Position numbers and translations under genes: made by a program. Positions 11,284 through 24,195 of a stretch of 64,000 nucleotides of DNA are shown here, one piece after another (position 1 is the first letter of the stretch; the number at the start of each line of letters is the position of its first letter). The stretch is taken from contig NW_011887292.1 in NCBI RefSeq assembly GCF_000151315.2, positions 971,534 to 1,035,533 on the forward strand, given 5' to 3'. The DNA is from Capsaspora owczarzaki ATCC 30864 (taxonomy: Eukaryota; Opisthokonta; Filasterea). The notes below the pieces were generated by a model. That model was not told the origin of the DNA. It saw only the letters and a list, made by a program, of their open reading frames with translations, and did not search any database.

Positions 11284-13275
11284 ATGAGTGCAGTTGAGGC
11301 TCCCGCAACAGCAGCAGCAGCACCTCCTCCTGGTGGCCCTGCACCGCCGCTCAAGCTCGTCATCCGGCGTCTGCCGCCACTTCTCGACGAGGCCGTCTTC
11401 CGCGAGAAGCATCTCGCCGGGTTTGAGGCGAGCATCAGCTACCTGTACCTCGTCCCCGGTCGCCTCAGGTAACAATGCAAAAGCCAAAGCCCCGCGCTCA
11501 CTCGCTCACTCAATCCTCCAAAATGGACTTGTTTTTGCCATGCTGTTGCTGATCATGCATTTGCATCATGCCATTGTGATCTGTTGACGAGCGGATGGGT
11601 GCTTCACTCACTTGTCCTCTCTCTCTCTCTCTCTCGATCATAGTCTTGGCCCGAACGCGTTCGCAACCGTGTACATCACGCTCAAGACGCCCGAGGCCCT
11701 CGCTCAGCTCGCGCAGCAGATGAACGGACACGTCTTCCGTGACTCGCGCGGGACGACACACACGGCGATTGCCGAGCTCGCGCCGTTCCAGCGCACTCCA
11801 AACCCGAGTCGACGCCGCCGCCCAGACCCCAAAATGGGCACGCTTAGCACGGGTACACATTGGGGGGGGGGAGGCATAGACTGTTGCGTTATTATTATTG
11901 TTGTGCTCATATTGGTTCTGATTGTGGCGTTGATTTGGTTCTTTTGCAGACAAGGACTATCTCGCTTTTGTCGAGGCTTTGAACACACCCGCCGCTGCTC
12001 CCGCTTCAGCGGTTGCTTTGGCCCTCGAAATTAGCACACCTTCGCAAGCTGAAGGTAATGGGAAGGCGCGGGGGGTGGGGAATGGCGTTTAGTGTCTTAT
12101 GATTCGGCCGAGGTGGTTTGCTCAATTCTGGTTTTCCAACTCAAACCCTCCACTCCCACACCCCAAACAGTTGCCGCAAAGCAGACCACACCGCTGATTG
12201 AGTTTATGCGCGACAAAGCACAGGTAAGAGACACCGCGAAGCAGCACCTTTTGGGCCGGAATTTTGTCTGCTCTTGTTTGCTGCATTTGACTTCTGACGG
12301 TCGTTGCTGATGCCACCCCTCAAAATCAGAAAAAGACACGCCTGGCGAAGGAGGCCAGAATGGCCAAAGAAGCAGAGCTGCTCAAGGAGCAGCACATGCG
12401 ACAGGCCAAATTGAAGCAGACCGCTGCCGAGGCAGCCATTTCCAGAGCCGCCGCGAAAGCCGCCGCAAAAGCAGACAAGCGAGCATCAAGCAAAAAGGCC
12501 TCTGAAGAAGCCAAGGCTGTCCGGAAACTCGAGCGAGAGACACGCAAACTCGCGGTACGCGCGGCATCCAGCTCATCAGCTGCCTCTACCTCGGTTCCTG
12601 CGCCGACTGCAGCCAGTCCTGCTCCTGCCACGACTGCACAACCTGCAACTGCTGCTGCTGCTGCTGCTGCTGCTTCAGTCCCATCCGCAACCAATCCCGC
12701 ACCGCCCGCCAAAAAGATTACCATCCTTGCCCGCAAACCACGAGAACCAGTTGCTGCTGCTGCTGCTGCTGCTTCTGCGACTGCTGCGAATTCTGCTGCA
12801 CCCCCTGCTGCCACTCCTGTACCTGCCGCTGCGGCGCCATCAGCACCTGCAGTTGCTTCCGCGAGTGCGGCACCACCAGCCGCAGCACCCGCAGCTGCTA
12901 GTGAGTGTTTGGAGTCTAGTTCTCCTACAAGGCTGGAACTGTCGAACTGCTGTTGCTGGCCCGGACTCACTTTCTACTCTTATTGCACTTTACAACGTAG
13001 GTCCTAGCTCTGCTCAACCTCCTTCGCGAAATGCACGCCACAATGGGCCGCGCGGTGGCCGAGGCGCGCGGACTGCCACTGCCGCTGCCAATCCAGACGC
13101 GGCCGCCGCACAGCCTGGACATGAAGCAGCAGGCGCTGGGCGTTCCGACAGCTCCTCTCGCAGGGGTAGCAGAGGTGGTGGTGGAAGTGGTGGAAGAGGA
13201 CGCGGTGATGGCGCTCCTCGCGGCCGAGGCCGTGGTCATTCTGCTCGACCCACGGATGGCTCACAGCCTTTGTAG
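11284..13275 (+). CDS. UPF3: UPF3, nonsense-mediated decay factor with RGG-type tail
   Basis: The Smg4/UPF3 RNP-like domain starts just after an Ala/Pro-rich leader (LKLVIRRLPPLLDEAVF). It continues through exons from 11644 (FATVYITLKTPEAL, ELAPFQRTPNPSRRRRPDPKMGTL), about 11950 (DKDYLAFVEAL) and 12171 (AAKQTTPLIEFMRDKAQ). A basic coiled coil follows from 12331 (KKTRLAKEARMAKEAELL). After that come a long Ala/Pro/Thr-rich low-complexity stretch (about 12560-12900) and, in a last exon from 13001, a Gly/Arg-rich tail with GGRG and RGRG repeats. UPF3 bridges UPF2/UPF1 to the exon junction complex. The family's short C-terminal EJC-binding motif was not recognised; an RGG tail sits in its place. 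The 12.6-12.9 kb stretch also reads open on the other strand, a compositional shadow. Confidence 0.9.
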
Positions 13276-13428
13276 CTCTTCGATGCTTGATGTCACTCGA
13301 ATACGACAGAGGGATGGTTTTGGCTACTTTGGAGGATGCGAGTTTCTTTCAAACACATTAAAATTCAATACACCAGCACCCCGCCCCCAATCCATGTCAT
13401 TCTTTTCAAATCAAACGCCAACACAGGC

Positions 13429-16400
13429 TCATGCAGTCTGCTCAACTTCAGCCACGGGTTCAGCCGGAATGTTGTCGACTGGGTCTTCCACGTGATGATT
13501 TGCCTCCGTTTCCGCCGCGGGTTCGTCAATGTGACCGGGATCGTGCGTGTGATCGCCCGCTTCTGCCACGTGGCCATTTTCCACAGGAAGCAGCTCGATA
13601 TAATTGTGCGCAACAAAGCCTTCTTCGTTGTTCAAGAGACGGCGAACCCTCCACCAGTCGCGATTGCCCTGGTCGTCACAGTCCTGAATCAGCTCAAACA
13701 ATTCGCCTTCGTCGTACGAAATGTTGTTGGCTACGTCGCTCTGGAAGGAATACATGGCGCGGTATTGGGCTCCAAGAACAACGGCTGTTTCGGTCGCAAC
13801 GTACGCAGTTTCACTTGACGCTTCGAAAGCAGCGGCACCATCGTCGCCTGCAACGTAGGTGGTCTCTTCCGGGTGCTCAACTGGCACAACGTGCTCATCC
13901 TGTGCCTGCGACTGGGGTTCTACCGTATGATCGTTGGAAGGCTCCGCTTCGTCGTGAGTGGCGTGCGAAGGCGTTGTCGATGCAGCAGGATCAATCGACA
14001 CGCTGTCAAACGACGAAATGCTTTCCATCGACGTGGCAGGTGCCATACGAGCTGGCTGTTTCTGCTGGAGCTGCGCAGAGCCTGTCGACAGTCCGATCGG
14101 AGTTGTTGGAGCGTCCGACAGCATGACGCTCTTTCGGTTGGCGCGAGAAATTGTGAGTTGCTCCTGAGACGGCTGCTCAATCAAGAAGCCATCAATGTTT
14201 TCAGGAGCGCTGGCGGCCATCTGCGAGAGCTCGTCTGCAGGGGTTCAAAGTGGCGAAGTGAGCAAAACAAAGTAGACAAAGAGAGAGAGAGAAGAGAAAG
14301 AAAAGTATAAAATTGAACAACGGGTGTTGGACGTACTTTGCAATCGACGAAGCTGGAAGCGCGATTTGGTGATTTGACCGTTGAGGATGCCAATCTTGCG
14401 TTTCAGCTCGGCATTGCTCTTGACGTCACTAAAGCCCGGTTGGGCATTGTACACGTCCAAGAGACTTTGCATCCCTGCACGCGCAGTCTCATCATCCTGG
14501 CCAAACAAACAGAAGGTGGGTAAATCAGCAATGAGACGCGAGCGCCCCAGGAGAGAATAAAATCATCAAAAGAACTGCTCCGTACCGCAATGGAGACCCA
14601 GGCTTCTTCGACGCCTTTGATCAGCTCTTGTCGGCGGAAAGCGCTCGGATCTGGAGTCAAGTCCATCATTGCACCGTTCTTGCGGAAGGCCATCTCAAAC
14701 GTGCGCGTAAAGTACGCAGGAACTACGGGCAGCGCGAGCATGCGCTTGATACTGGGCGCTTGCCGCTCAAAGAAGCCACGAATGATTTCTTGATCTTGAC
14801 GCAGCAACGAGGAGCTGTACATGGGCAAGAGTAGCTCCACAGTCTTTGAATAGTACTGGTCGTGGCTGCTGATCAGCGTGGAAATGACCGTGTGCAAAAG
14901 CGACTGTGCCAGCTTCCAAAAGCGTGGCAGCTCTTCCAGCAACTGATCATTCAGTGCCAGATAGGTATTCTTGGTAAAGTTGTGCGCGGTGACAATCTAC
15001 ATGCACAGAAAAACAGAACAAATGGAGACGCGTGAGCTCAACAGGGTACGCATCGTTCAACACGCCCTCGGACAGTCTACGACGCATTTTCACGCACCGA
15101 TTCAGTGACCTCAATGTCTTTCATTGAGCGCATCTTGCTCGTCGAATTGTCAAAATCGAGCAGCTTGTGGTAGCGCTTCTGGATGAGCGATGCTGGGTTT
15201 TGGAAGTGTGACAGAAGAACCTCGAGAGGGGCAATAACGCGGCGTTGCAGCATTCGCAGCTGTCAGTGGAAAATAATGCAAGGGAAGGGCAACAAAATAA
15301 AACCAGCAACAAATCAAGGTCAGCATCAAACGGGGGATTGAGAACAGCAAGAAACGCCGAGTTGCTGCCGCCACGTACATAGAAATCGAGGGCTTCGCGG
15401 TCAATCATCAAGTGAGCATGCTGATACATGTTGATTTCCGCACGCTGAAAAGAATCCGTCCAGTAAAACTCCTTGATGTGCTGAGAAACGGTCGTTTGCG
15501 CGGTGGATGCATCCTTGCAGGCCTGCACGTGCGATTGGATGCAGCGAAGCAGGGACTGGACGGACTTTTGCAGCCGCTTGAATCGTTTCTCCTCAAGCAC
15601 AAACTTCTCGTCGATGGTCTGGGACGCTTGGCCGGTAAACTGCAGAATGCCTTGCTTCATGCGGGTGGTCTTTTTGCTGATGGAATGCCAATTCAGACGC
15701 TCAATCTTGCCGCGGCCAGGATCGAACGCTGGGGCGAGCGTGGGACCGGCGACGGCGTCTTGCTCAGAGTCTTCAGTCTCAGCCGCCGCAGCCTTTCGCG
15801 GCGGGTTGTAGACGGTCTGGCGGCGATTGGGAGAAATGTACTTTTGAACCAAATCTTTGCGTCGCTTGAGTTCGTTGATGTCGGCTGCAATCTCTTTGGT
15901 GAGCGTCACTGCGCGTTGGATCGAGTCGGCATCAGGATGCGATGGCGAGGTCGCCTTGACCAGCTCGGTGAGCAGCAGTGGGTACTTGAGGATGCGTTGA
16001 ATGGGCTTGATGAGCAGGCTGCTCAGATCGCACAGGCCGGTTGACTTGAGACGCAGCTGGTCGTGGCATTGCTTGAGCAGTTGGCCAGCGGGCGAGGTGG
16101 GATCCTGCTCGAGCGCAATGGTGAGAGCCGCGCTGTCATCGTGATTCCGACAAAAGATGCCGTACACGGACTTGAAGTCTTTGCCGACGTCCACAAAGCA
16201 CTCGCCGATACGCATCTGGGTGGGATCGACAAGAGACTGCTGGACCTTCAGCATGCCCAGCAACCGCTCGTTGACATCAGCCACCTCCACGACGTTTCCA
16301 AAGAGCGTGTCCAGATCGATACCAGGCAGCTCGGCCTCACTCATTGGCAGGACGTAGCTCGTGTAAATCATGTTCAAGTCTGCAATGTAGCTCTCTTCTG

Positions 16401-18588
16401 TCGCCACCAGCTCTCGCAAAATCATTTCTCGCTTGTCAACGGGCGTTTTGGGTGACTCTGGAAGTGCGGCAGGCGTCGGATCCACCACAGCGACGATCGG
16501 GGCTGGGGTGGGCAGGCTAGCGGAGCGAGGGGGATTCGGTGCGCGAGCTGGAGCGCCATTTGTTTTGACAGTGGGCAACGAGCTTCGTATCGGCGACGGC
16601 TTGGCCGCGGTAACGACAGGGCGAGCAACAGCAGCTGGTGGGCGTGATGGAGCCGCCGCCGGCCTTCCAGGCGCAGAGGGAGGGGTGGCTGCGGCTGGCG
16701 CGGCTGGCGACGCAGCAGGTGCTGCAGTAGGAGGTGCTGTAGTAGTAGGAGGTGCTGCTGCTGCTGCGGCAGTGGGCGTCGTGGCATGCTCAAATGGCTT
16801 GGCATTGGGATCCATGGGAGCAGCTGACACGACTGTGATGACTGGTCGCGGTTTCTTTTTCTTGTCCGATGAGGAGCTGCTTGACCCGCTGCTAAACAGA
16901 CCAAACACACCAGAGCTGGAGGCAGAAGGACTGGCGGCGGCCGGAGATGATACCACCGACGAGGGCTTGCGAACCACTGCTGCAGATGCCCTTGGCGTTG
17001 TTGCGGCAGCTCCGGGCGAGTTCGGGGCACCGTTTGTGCGCACAATCGACTGGCGGTTGGCAGCCGCACCTGCTGGACGCGCGACAGCGGCAGCAGCAGC
17101 CGGTCGTTGCTGTGCAGGAGTTGCAGACTGAGGGAGAGCGCGAGAAGGCGCACTTCGCGTTTTGGGTTTGGCGTCGGCACCGACCGCTCCACCAACCGCC
17201 TGCGAAGCCATAGAGGCAACGCGCCCCGGAAGTTTGGCAGGGTCGGGGTCAGACAGCGAAGCGACTGGCACAATGCCGACGCGACCGTTGAGCAAGCACT
17301 CAAACCAATTCTCGTCGATGCGGCACAAAACGGTCACCAGGTCGCTCTTGCGGACGGTGAGCTCGGCAGCATCCTCGGACTCAAAGTCCTCCAGGGCTGA
17401 CGCAACTCCGAGCGCAGAGGTTAGCCGGTCTGACGTGTCGCTGGAGATGATGGATGCAGGGGCGGCCGGGGCGTGTGCATCGGACACTACCTCATTGTTG
17501 GTGGCGGGAGTCTTGAGCGGTTGGTCGACACTCTGGGGAGCAGTGGGTGTCGCGGGCTGACCAAGCTGCTCGACATAGGTGTTTGGGAAAATGCCAAGGC
17601 GTTGTGCAGGATCTTTGGCCAGGAAGCCCAAGAGCCAGTTCTCGTCCACCATACTGGTCACAACCAGCAGATCGCCCACTGCAAATGTGACTTCTGTGTC
17701 CAGCTCGGCGGTAAAGTCGTCGACAGCGCGATGCGTGGGAATGGCAGGGGCGGAGCGGGCAGGGACGAGAGCGGCGGCGGCGGCGGCGGCGGCGGCGGGT
17801 GCAGAAGCAGCAGGAGTCCCGTTCGGGGCGGGTGCTGCAGTGCTCGACGCTGGTGTCTTGGTGCTTGTACCATTGGTCACGACAACGGCCGAATCGGTTG
17901 CAGAAGACGACTCGGTTGTTGCAGCAGGCTGCTTGTTCAATGTCGCGGGTGCAGTCCGGCTGGTCGGAGACGCGCTGGTAATGGACGTGCGTGCTCCAGT
18001 GGCAGCGGGCTTTGTCGCAGCATTGACGGCTGGCTTCTGGCCCGTGCGTTGCGCGCTGCCGTTCGTCGTCTTGAGCGCTGGCTTGTTGACACTGTTGACA
18101 GCTGGTTTGGTGTTTGCCTTTGGGGCGGTCGCGCCCTGCGCTGCCGTCTTGGGCGACGGTGGAGTGACTGCACTGGCAGTTGATGGGGCTGCCGATGGAG
18201 CGGCGACCTTTGCAGGGGCAGGAGTGGCAGTAGCGGCAGGAGTGGCAGAAGGAGGATCAGAATCATTGCTGGTCGCAGTAGCGGCATCTCCAGCGTCCGA
18301 CGCCGCCGCCGCCGCCGCCGTCGTTGAAGCAGCAGTCGCAGCAGCAGCATCATCATCGTTTGTCGCAGCAGTGGCAGCAGCGGACGGCAGCTCGAGATAC
18401 GAGATGGGAAGAATACCAATTCGCCCAGCAAATTCAGCTTCCATCCAGTCGTCGTCCACTGCGCGGAGGGCGCGGACCTCGTCGCCCTGCGCTACGGTCA
18501 GCTCGTACTCACCCTCGGCCGTGAACGCGTGCCACACCACCATCGTCGCCGGCAGCGGTGGCAGCGTGGTCGGCGCGGGATCGGCCAT
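13429..18588 (-). CDS. DNMBP: Tuba/DNMBP-like scaffold RhoGEF: SH3x3 - DH - BAR - SH3
   Basis: One long first exon runs from 18588 (MADPAPTTLPPLP) to about 15379. Exons follow near 15260-15099, 14997-14586, 14504-14340 and 14234-13429. SH3 domains lie at about residues 16-68, 280-340 and 392-445 (each with ALxxY/F-type start, DENW or DDDW and a GIxP/GIFP end). A Dbl-homology domain follows (about 718-905; REMILRELVATEESYIADL), then a BAR domain (from about residue 955; ends with LIQKRYHKLLDFD). A C-terminal SH3 (about 13790-13590; GELFEL, RDWWRV, GFVAHNYIELL) closes the protein. Linkers are Ala/Pro/Ser-rich. Tuba proteins bind dynamin and actin regulators and activate Cdc42 on curved membranes. 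No PH domain was seen; in Tuba the BAR domain takes its place. The start follows a 26-base A run in the presumed 5' UTR. Confidence 0.9.
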
Positions 18589-19880
18589 TTTGTCTAGTGT
18601 GTTTTGATGTTTTTGATTTTGAGGAATCAAGCCAAAGAAACCAAAAAAAAAAAAAAAAAAAAAAAAAAGCAATGAGAGTTTTCATTGTTGTATGAGAATG
18701 CTAAAATCTCGATTCAAAACCAGATCTTCCTGTATTGCCATTCTACTTGTTCCATTCATCCAAGACTTGTTTTTTGTTTTTTTGTTTTTCAGCTTTGTTG
18801 TTTTTGACGAATCGTTTCTTGATTTGGGGGTTTCGAGGCCAAAGTCAGTCTCGCTTTGTTTTTGTAAGTTACTTGTTTTTTTTTTTTCTCGTTCTTCTTC
18901 TTTGTATTCTTCGCCTTCGCCTTCGCCTTCGCACTCGCACTCGCACTCGCTCTCTGCTCTCGAGTTGATGAAAACACACATATAGTCAAATAACTTTCGT
19001 TCTGCCGACTACTTAGTAGCATGACGAGTCTTTCACCCGTGTTTCTGATCTCTCTCTCTCTCTCTCTTTTCTTTCGCTTTTCAAGATCTCTTCTTTGTTT
19101 CTTTTTGCTTCTTGTTGTTCGCGCGCTTCTGTTTCTCTCACTTGTTCGACCCCATCTGATTGTAGATTTCAAACGGCATGCTTGTTGACAATCCTGCTCC
19201 AAAGTCGTGCTGCATCGCCACCGCGCTCGACGTGAAGTGAAGAGGTAAAAAAAAGCAAATGCTGAAAACCATGCGGTCGACCACATGGCTTTTTTTTTTT
19301 ATTCTTCCTTTCCTTCCGCTTTCCTGCTGTTCCGCCCAGCTGATTGTATCAACCTACTTTACATTAGCTCTAGCTGAACTTGCTCATCAAATCAAGTACA
19401 ATGTTGAGATCCAAAGTGTATGATGGGCTTGCAGATTTCATCCTTTCCTCATCCTTCTTTCTCTCTTTTTTCACTGTCCTTCCCGCTTCGCGAGACTTGT
19501 TTGACTCACCGTCATTCCTTTCGATTTACTATAGACGAATGATTCCATCCATTGCAAAGAGCAATCGCAACGAGCCTATCTCGAGTCGATCACTTGCGAT
19601 GCAATCTGCTGGGTAAGCACTTCGCACCTCTCCTTTGTCTCCTTTCCATCTCTTTTTTGAAGGCAATTTCGGGGTTGCGTGGATGATAAACTAGTCAACT
19701 TGAATTTCTTCCTCTGACCAAGCCCATGGAGAAACAAAACACAGAGCTTTTTAAACCTGAGCACACCCAAAATGCCCTCTCTTCTTCTTCTCATCTCGTT
19801 TTTCTTCTACTACTCTTGCATCCCCTTGCTCTTTTCATGTTTGCTCACTTGATTCTTTGCAATTATTTTTTTTATTTCTT
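18589..19880. other. Intergenic, T-rich low complexity
   Basis: About 1.3 kb between the 5' end of the Tuba-like gene and the 3' end of the kelch gene. It holds the poly(A) run, T-rich stretches, a CTTCGC/ACTCGC hexamer repeat near 18915-18955 and CT repeats near 19051-19070. Short open frames here are compositional (Phe/Ser/Leu or Glu/Lys) and show no domain. I see no gene. Confidence 0.6.
18643..18668. repeat. Poly(A) tract, 26 bases
   Basis: Uninterrupted A run on + (T in the sense of the Tuba-like gene) about 55 bases upstream of its start codon. Confidence 0.95.
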
Positions 19881-22770
19881 TCAACCTAGAGTGATGCGAT
19901 CAGCGCGAAGAGTCACGACATCATTGTAAAAGCCGTCGTCGTTGTCGCCGCCGCCAAACACGCAAATTGTGTCTTCGTGAGCGTTGCCCGAGACTGCAGG
20001 TAAGAGGATCATGGCATGGCCTGCTCGAGGCTTGGAGAGTTCCGGGTTTGTGACTTTGTGCCAAGTCATTGTGGCTGTAGTAGTCAAAAAGTCAATAAAA
20101 ACACAATCGAAACGAATCCAATGACCAACTCCACCATTCAACGGCAAAAAAGAAGCATGCATCAATAGTTCGCGTAAGAGTGAGAAATGGTGCGTGCGTG
20201 TGTGTTGTGAGGGGTTTACCGAGATCAAGAAGGAATGCGTCCCCCATCGGCAGGTTGCCGTCAAACCCTCCATAGATGAGCATGCGGTTGCCCGGCAAGA
20301 GAAGAGCGGCATGCCAGCTGTAATTCACATGTTGCGTCAAAACCACATTCAAGTGAGCTTTGCGGGTCGTTTACTCCATAAAGTACCGTTGACATTTCTC
20401 GTTTTACCTGCGAGCAGAAGGTCTTGCGCCATGCGTCGCGACCTTTGTAAACTCCATCATCACTGAAAGACACATGGGCGGAAACTGAGATGAGTGACGG
20501 CAACCACGCAATGCTGGCCAAGCATATTCTAGAATGATGCTCACCGGCGTCAAACGTGAACAGATCATCATAGCATTCAGGCGCATCCCATCCGCCAAAG
20601 ATGAAGACGCGTTCGTCGTCTGCGACAACAGCAGAGTGTCTGGATGGGAGGGGGTGCATTCAGGCAAGCAGCAGGTAAGCACCCAAACGACCAAACGAAA
20701 AAGTTTTAGCCGCCAACCATACCCAGATCGGGGAGAGGGCACGTCGCCAAACACACTGGGCCGGTACCAATTTCTCAAATCTATCCAAACACGACCGAAG
20801 GGATGCTGACAGTGAGAAGCCCGAGGCAATTGCCGTGACGCATGTCACAAAAGTACGCATACCGAAATTAAATACATGCAGTTCGTTCTTGCAAACATCG
20901 GGAATACGATCCGACTGATGGCCATGGATTCCGCCAAAAACAAACATGTCCCCTCGAATGGTAAAGACAGAGTGGTAGGACGCACTTGGGCTCTGGCCAG
21001 TGAACTGTGTGTGATTTCAGTCAGTCACTCATTGGAGTAAACGCGCACAATCAAAAACCAGTACCTGCACAGTCGTCCAGGTATTGCTTGTAGTGTCAAG
21101 AGTGAACAGATCGTTAAACCAGCGCATTTTGCGCGATCCACCAAACGTGTAGATTTGGCCGTTGTGGGCGACGGATGAATGTCCCATTCGCAGAGCAGGT
21201 GCAGTTCCAGTCGTTTCGAGCTGGACCCATTTGCAACCGTCTGCAAATCAAAAGAGAGGGAGAGAGAGAGACAGACAGAGACAGAGAGCGAGTGTGAGCG
21301 ACGGCCACGGGAAAACATCAGAACAGCTCGGCCTCAACCACAAACCAGCTGCGTCCACATTTACACGTCCTCCGCGTCCACATTCACAGGTTCGTACCTT
21401 CCAACATCCAGACAGTGTCCTTAACCATGTCCTGGTTGTTGCCTTGCCCGCCAAAGAGGACTGCGTTGCGGCTGGAGCCGCCAAGCAAGGTAAATGTCAT
21501 GCCCCAGCGTGCACTCGGCGTGGGGAGGTCGCCCAATGCACTGCCAACGAGTGCAGTCGATTCGTGATCCATCCGGACGCGCTTGCTCCCTCCAGCGGGC
21601 GAAGCGTTTCCTCGGCCCTCACCGCCGGCTCCACTGGCTCCGCTGGCCTTCTTGTCTGGAGTGGAAGCAGCTCGCTTCCGACCACCTCCGGATTTCGTCG
21701 AGGGGGTGGCGGGCGCACTGGCTTTGGGTGGGGTGCACGGGGGCGCAGCTTCACTGGCAATCTCCCAAATGGATGCCGAAGCCGCGCCACTTTGAGTGCT
21801 GGCAGGCGTAGAAGGGGCCGAGCACTCAAGCGCCGACGAGTTCATGGAGGGCGGCGATGCTGCCAAATACGACGAAGACAGCATCTCGACTTTGACTGTG
21901 AGCTTGGCCAACCGTTGCTCGCTCGCCAACGCCTCGATGGCTGCGATTTCGCTTGCAGACCATTTCATCTCTGCCACCCACGATCTGTCAAATTGCACAT
22001 ACACATCCATCATACTGTCAGTGGCACGGAGGGACCGCTACCCTTTCTATCAACAGCAATGATTGAATTTGCTGGGACAAACCTTTGTTGATCGTTCAAA
22101 ACGGCCACGCGCTGCTTGACTGTATCGCCGAATGCCAACGATACAACAAAGTCGGCATCACGACGTACTGCTAGCCAGTTTCCGATCCCAAAGACCACCT
22201 GTGATAGCAATTGGCCAGGTGAGCGAATTCGCATCAACAAGGATTGAGCAAGGGGTGCCATGTTGCGCCTACCAGTGTAGAATAGGCTTCTGGGGCAAAG
22301 TAGGATGCATACTGGGTTCCGGCATGAATGAATCTGTGCAAAGTAAAGGATTCGTGAAGCATTACAATGAGCTGTTCTTCCAGCTTGGGAAGCAGGCGAA
22401 AAAGAAAAAAAAAAGGCGCCAAAACGCAAAAGCCTTTCTTCCGTCGGGATTGCAGCTCCGCTTTGAGCAGCTACCCTTCAACCATCACAAGGCATTGTGC
22501 ATTTTCCCCTTTCCGCTCTTGTTTTCGCTCTATCCACAGCACACAGCTCAAGGCGCGCAAGAGCCAAAGGGGGCAAAGCGATTTCAGGCCGCTCGTTTTC
22601 CCGCCATTTTTTTGTTACATCGCTCTTGCTTCTTTCTCCACGACAAAACCCCCTGAGTTCTTACCCCTGACTGTCATATGCGTCATCCGAGTTGAGGGGT
22701 GCCCGCGGTGTAAGTTTGATGGGTGCCGCGTCGGTGCCCAGCAGCGCGTAAATGTCCAGTTGTCCCGCCA
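19881..22770 (-). CDS. Kelch-repeat protein with novel N-terminal region
   Basis: Starts at 22770 (MAGQLDIYALLGTD) and ends at TGA 19881-19883. Exons join near 22662/22333 (FIHAGTQYASYFAPEAYSTL), 22208-22082 (VVFGIGNWLAVRRDADFVVSLAFGD) and 21988-21399 (Ser/Ala-rich linker with basic stretch GGGRKRAAST and KRVRMD). At least five kelch blades follow to the end (WGMTFTLLGG...NAVLFGGQG; GHSSVAHNGQIYTFGG; YHSVFTIRGDMFVFGGI; ERVFIFGGWD; MLIYGGFDG; ICVFGGGD). Kelch blades form a beta-propeller for protein binding. The N-terminal 90 residues match no domain I know, and the basic stretches could be a nuclear signal. No BTB or other catalytic domain is visible. The function is unknown. Confidence 0.8.
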
Positions 22771-24195
22771 TTTGCCTTTGTGCTGACGTTCCAAGATAGA
22801 ATGGCCTTCTTTTTGTTTTGGTTGTTTGTGTGTCAATCCCAATGATTTTGTGGACACTGGGATTGAGTTGATTGCTTGGGAAGGCTTTGAAACCGAGTTG
22901 GAAACGACTGAAATTCATACTGAGTTTGTACCCGGCCTTTCTACATAGTGTACTTACAACCCATGTTTTTTCAAACTGATGTGCTTTTGTGTTTAACAGT
23001 ACAAGGTTCGCGCCGCTGTTATTGGCGCACGAAACTCCCGTCAACCATTTGCAGCCCAAGATTTGACATCAACATTTGGTCTCTTCCCTCCTCCCCTCCT
23101 ATTTCAACGCATACAACACAAAATCCAGCATTGCAGCCACACGCAATGCAAACAAATTCAACAATCCAAAAAATGGATGGCAGTCCATTTTGTTGCTGTT
23201 CGTATTTTCGACATTGTATTTTGACTGTCGTTTTTTTTTTTTCTTGTTTTTTTTTTTCCTCTTTTTTTTCCACACGCCTTTTTTGAAGCGCTCGCCAGGT
23301 CCCCCTCCACTCCGCCACCCCACCAGCACACAGACCAATGGAGCACTGGACGAGCGTGATGAAGATGGCGGGCGTTCGGCTCAGATGGGGCGACCCAGGG
23401 ACTCGATGGAAGACGAGAAACAAAAAGTCCCAACTGCAAACGCAAATGCAAAAAAAGCCAACAAAAAAAAAAAAAAAAAATAGGGCTTCAAATTGGGCCG
23501 CTCGTTCGACCAAACGGTGCATCCTGCGTGTCGGTGGCCCTGCCGCCCAGCATCTGGCGTCCAACGGTGGTCGCACACATCCCCCTCGACCTCCGCTGCA
23601 AGATGGCGGCCGCACCGACCTCGTCTCTGTCGCTTTTCGCATCCCTTCTCTCGCTTTGCTTCATCTCATCGATTTTTTTCTTTTTTTTTCAATCAATTGA
23701 ATTGGGGCTTCAAAAAAAAAAAAAAAAAGAATCCGCCCAAAATAACTCGAGGTTTGCCCATTTTTGCATTGTTGGTATTTTGGCTTCTCGTGTAGGAAAA
23801 GCTGACCGAGCGTGACCGAGGTGTCCTTGCCTTGGATGGGGGAGGTGGGGCTGCAGGCGCGATCGAAGGGCAGAGGGAGGGGAGGGGCTCCAAATGCGAG
23901 GAGGCGAAGCGTTTTTTTTATTCCTGTTATTTCAAGATCTCGATTTTTTTTTTTTTTTTTTTTTTTTGCTGCAAGAGTATCGTTTTCAGCCCCTCCTTTT
24001 TATTTATATTTCTGGCCTGTTTTAGTGAGCTTTTCGTATTGCATCTTCTTGTTTGCCCCATTCTTTTGTGCTTACGGTGCCATCACCCACTCCAACTTTT
24101 GTCTCCGCCATTTCAAAATCAAAACTGCTTTTCCAGATTTTCTGCTTCCCTCGTCGGTCTCCAAGTTCCATCTCAATCGTTTCAAGCATCAAGCC
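22771..24195. promoter_or_regulatory. Long divergent upstream region, kelch / Ras
   Basis: 1.4 kb between opposed start codons. It has runs of A or T near 23230-23272, 23461-23480, 23711-23728 and 23945-23967. A perfect YY1-type motif AAGATGGCGGC is at 23600-23610. Open frames are short and low complexity. Probably it holds promoters and 5' UTR exons of both genes; no coding gene is supported. Confidence 0.5.
23600..23610 (+). promoter_or_regulatory. YY1-type motif upstream of Ras
   Basis: AAGATGGCGGC matches the YY1 core (AANATGGCGGC) exactly, about 590 bases before the Ras start. Confidence 0.35.

Noticed and set aside
12326-12970. Long Ala/Gly-rich frame on the minus strand
   Set aside because: It is the mirror of the Ala/Pro repeat region of UPF3; composition explains it and no domain or splice signals support it.
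16433-18607. Large plus-strand Ala/Gly/Val frames opposite the Tuba-like gene
   Set aside because: Shadows of the Ala/Pro/Ser linkers on the other strand; the minus frame contains the SH3 and DH domains.
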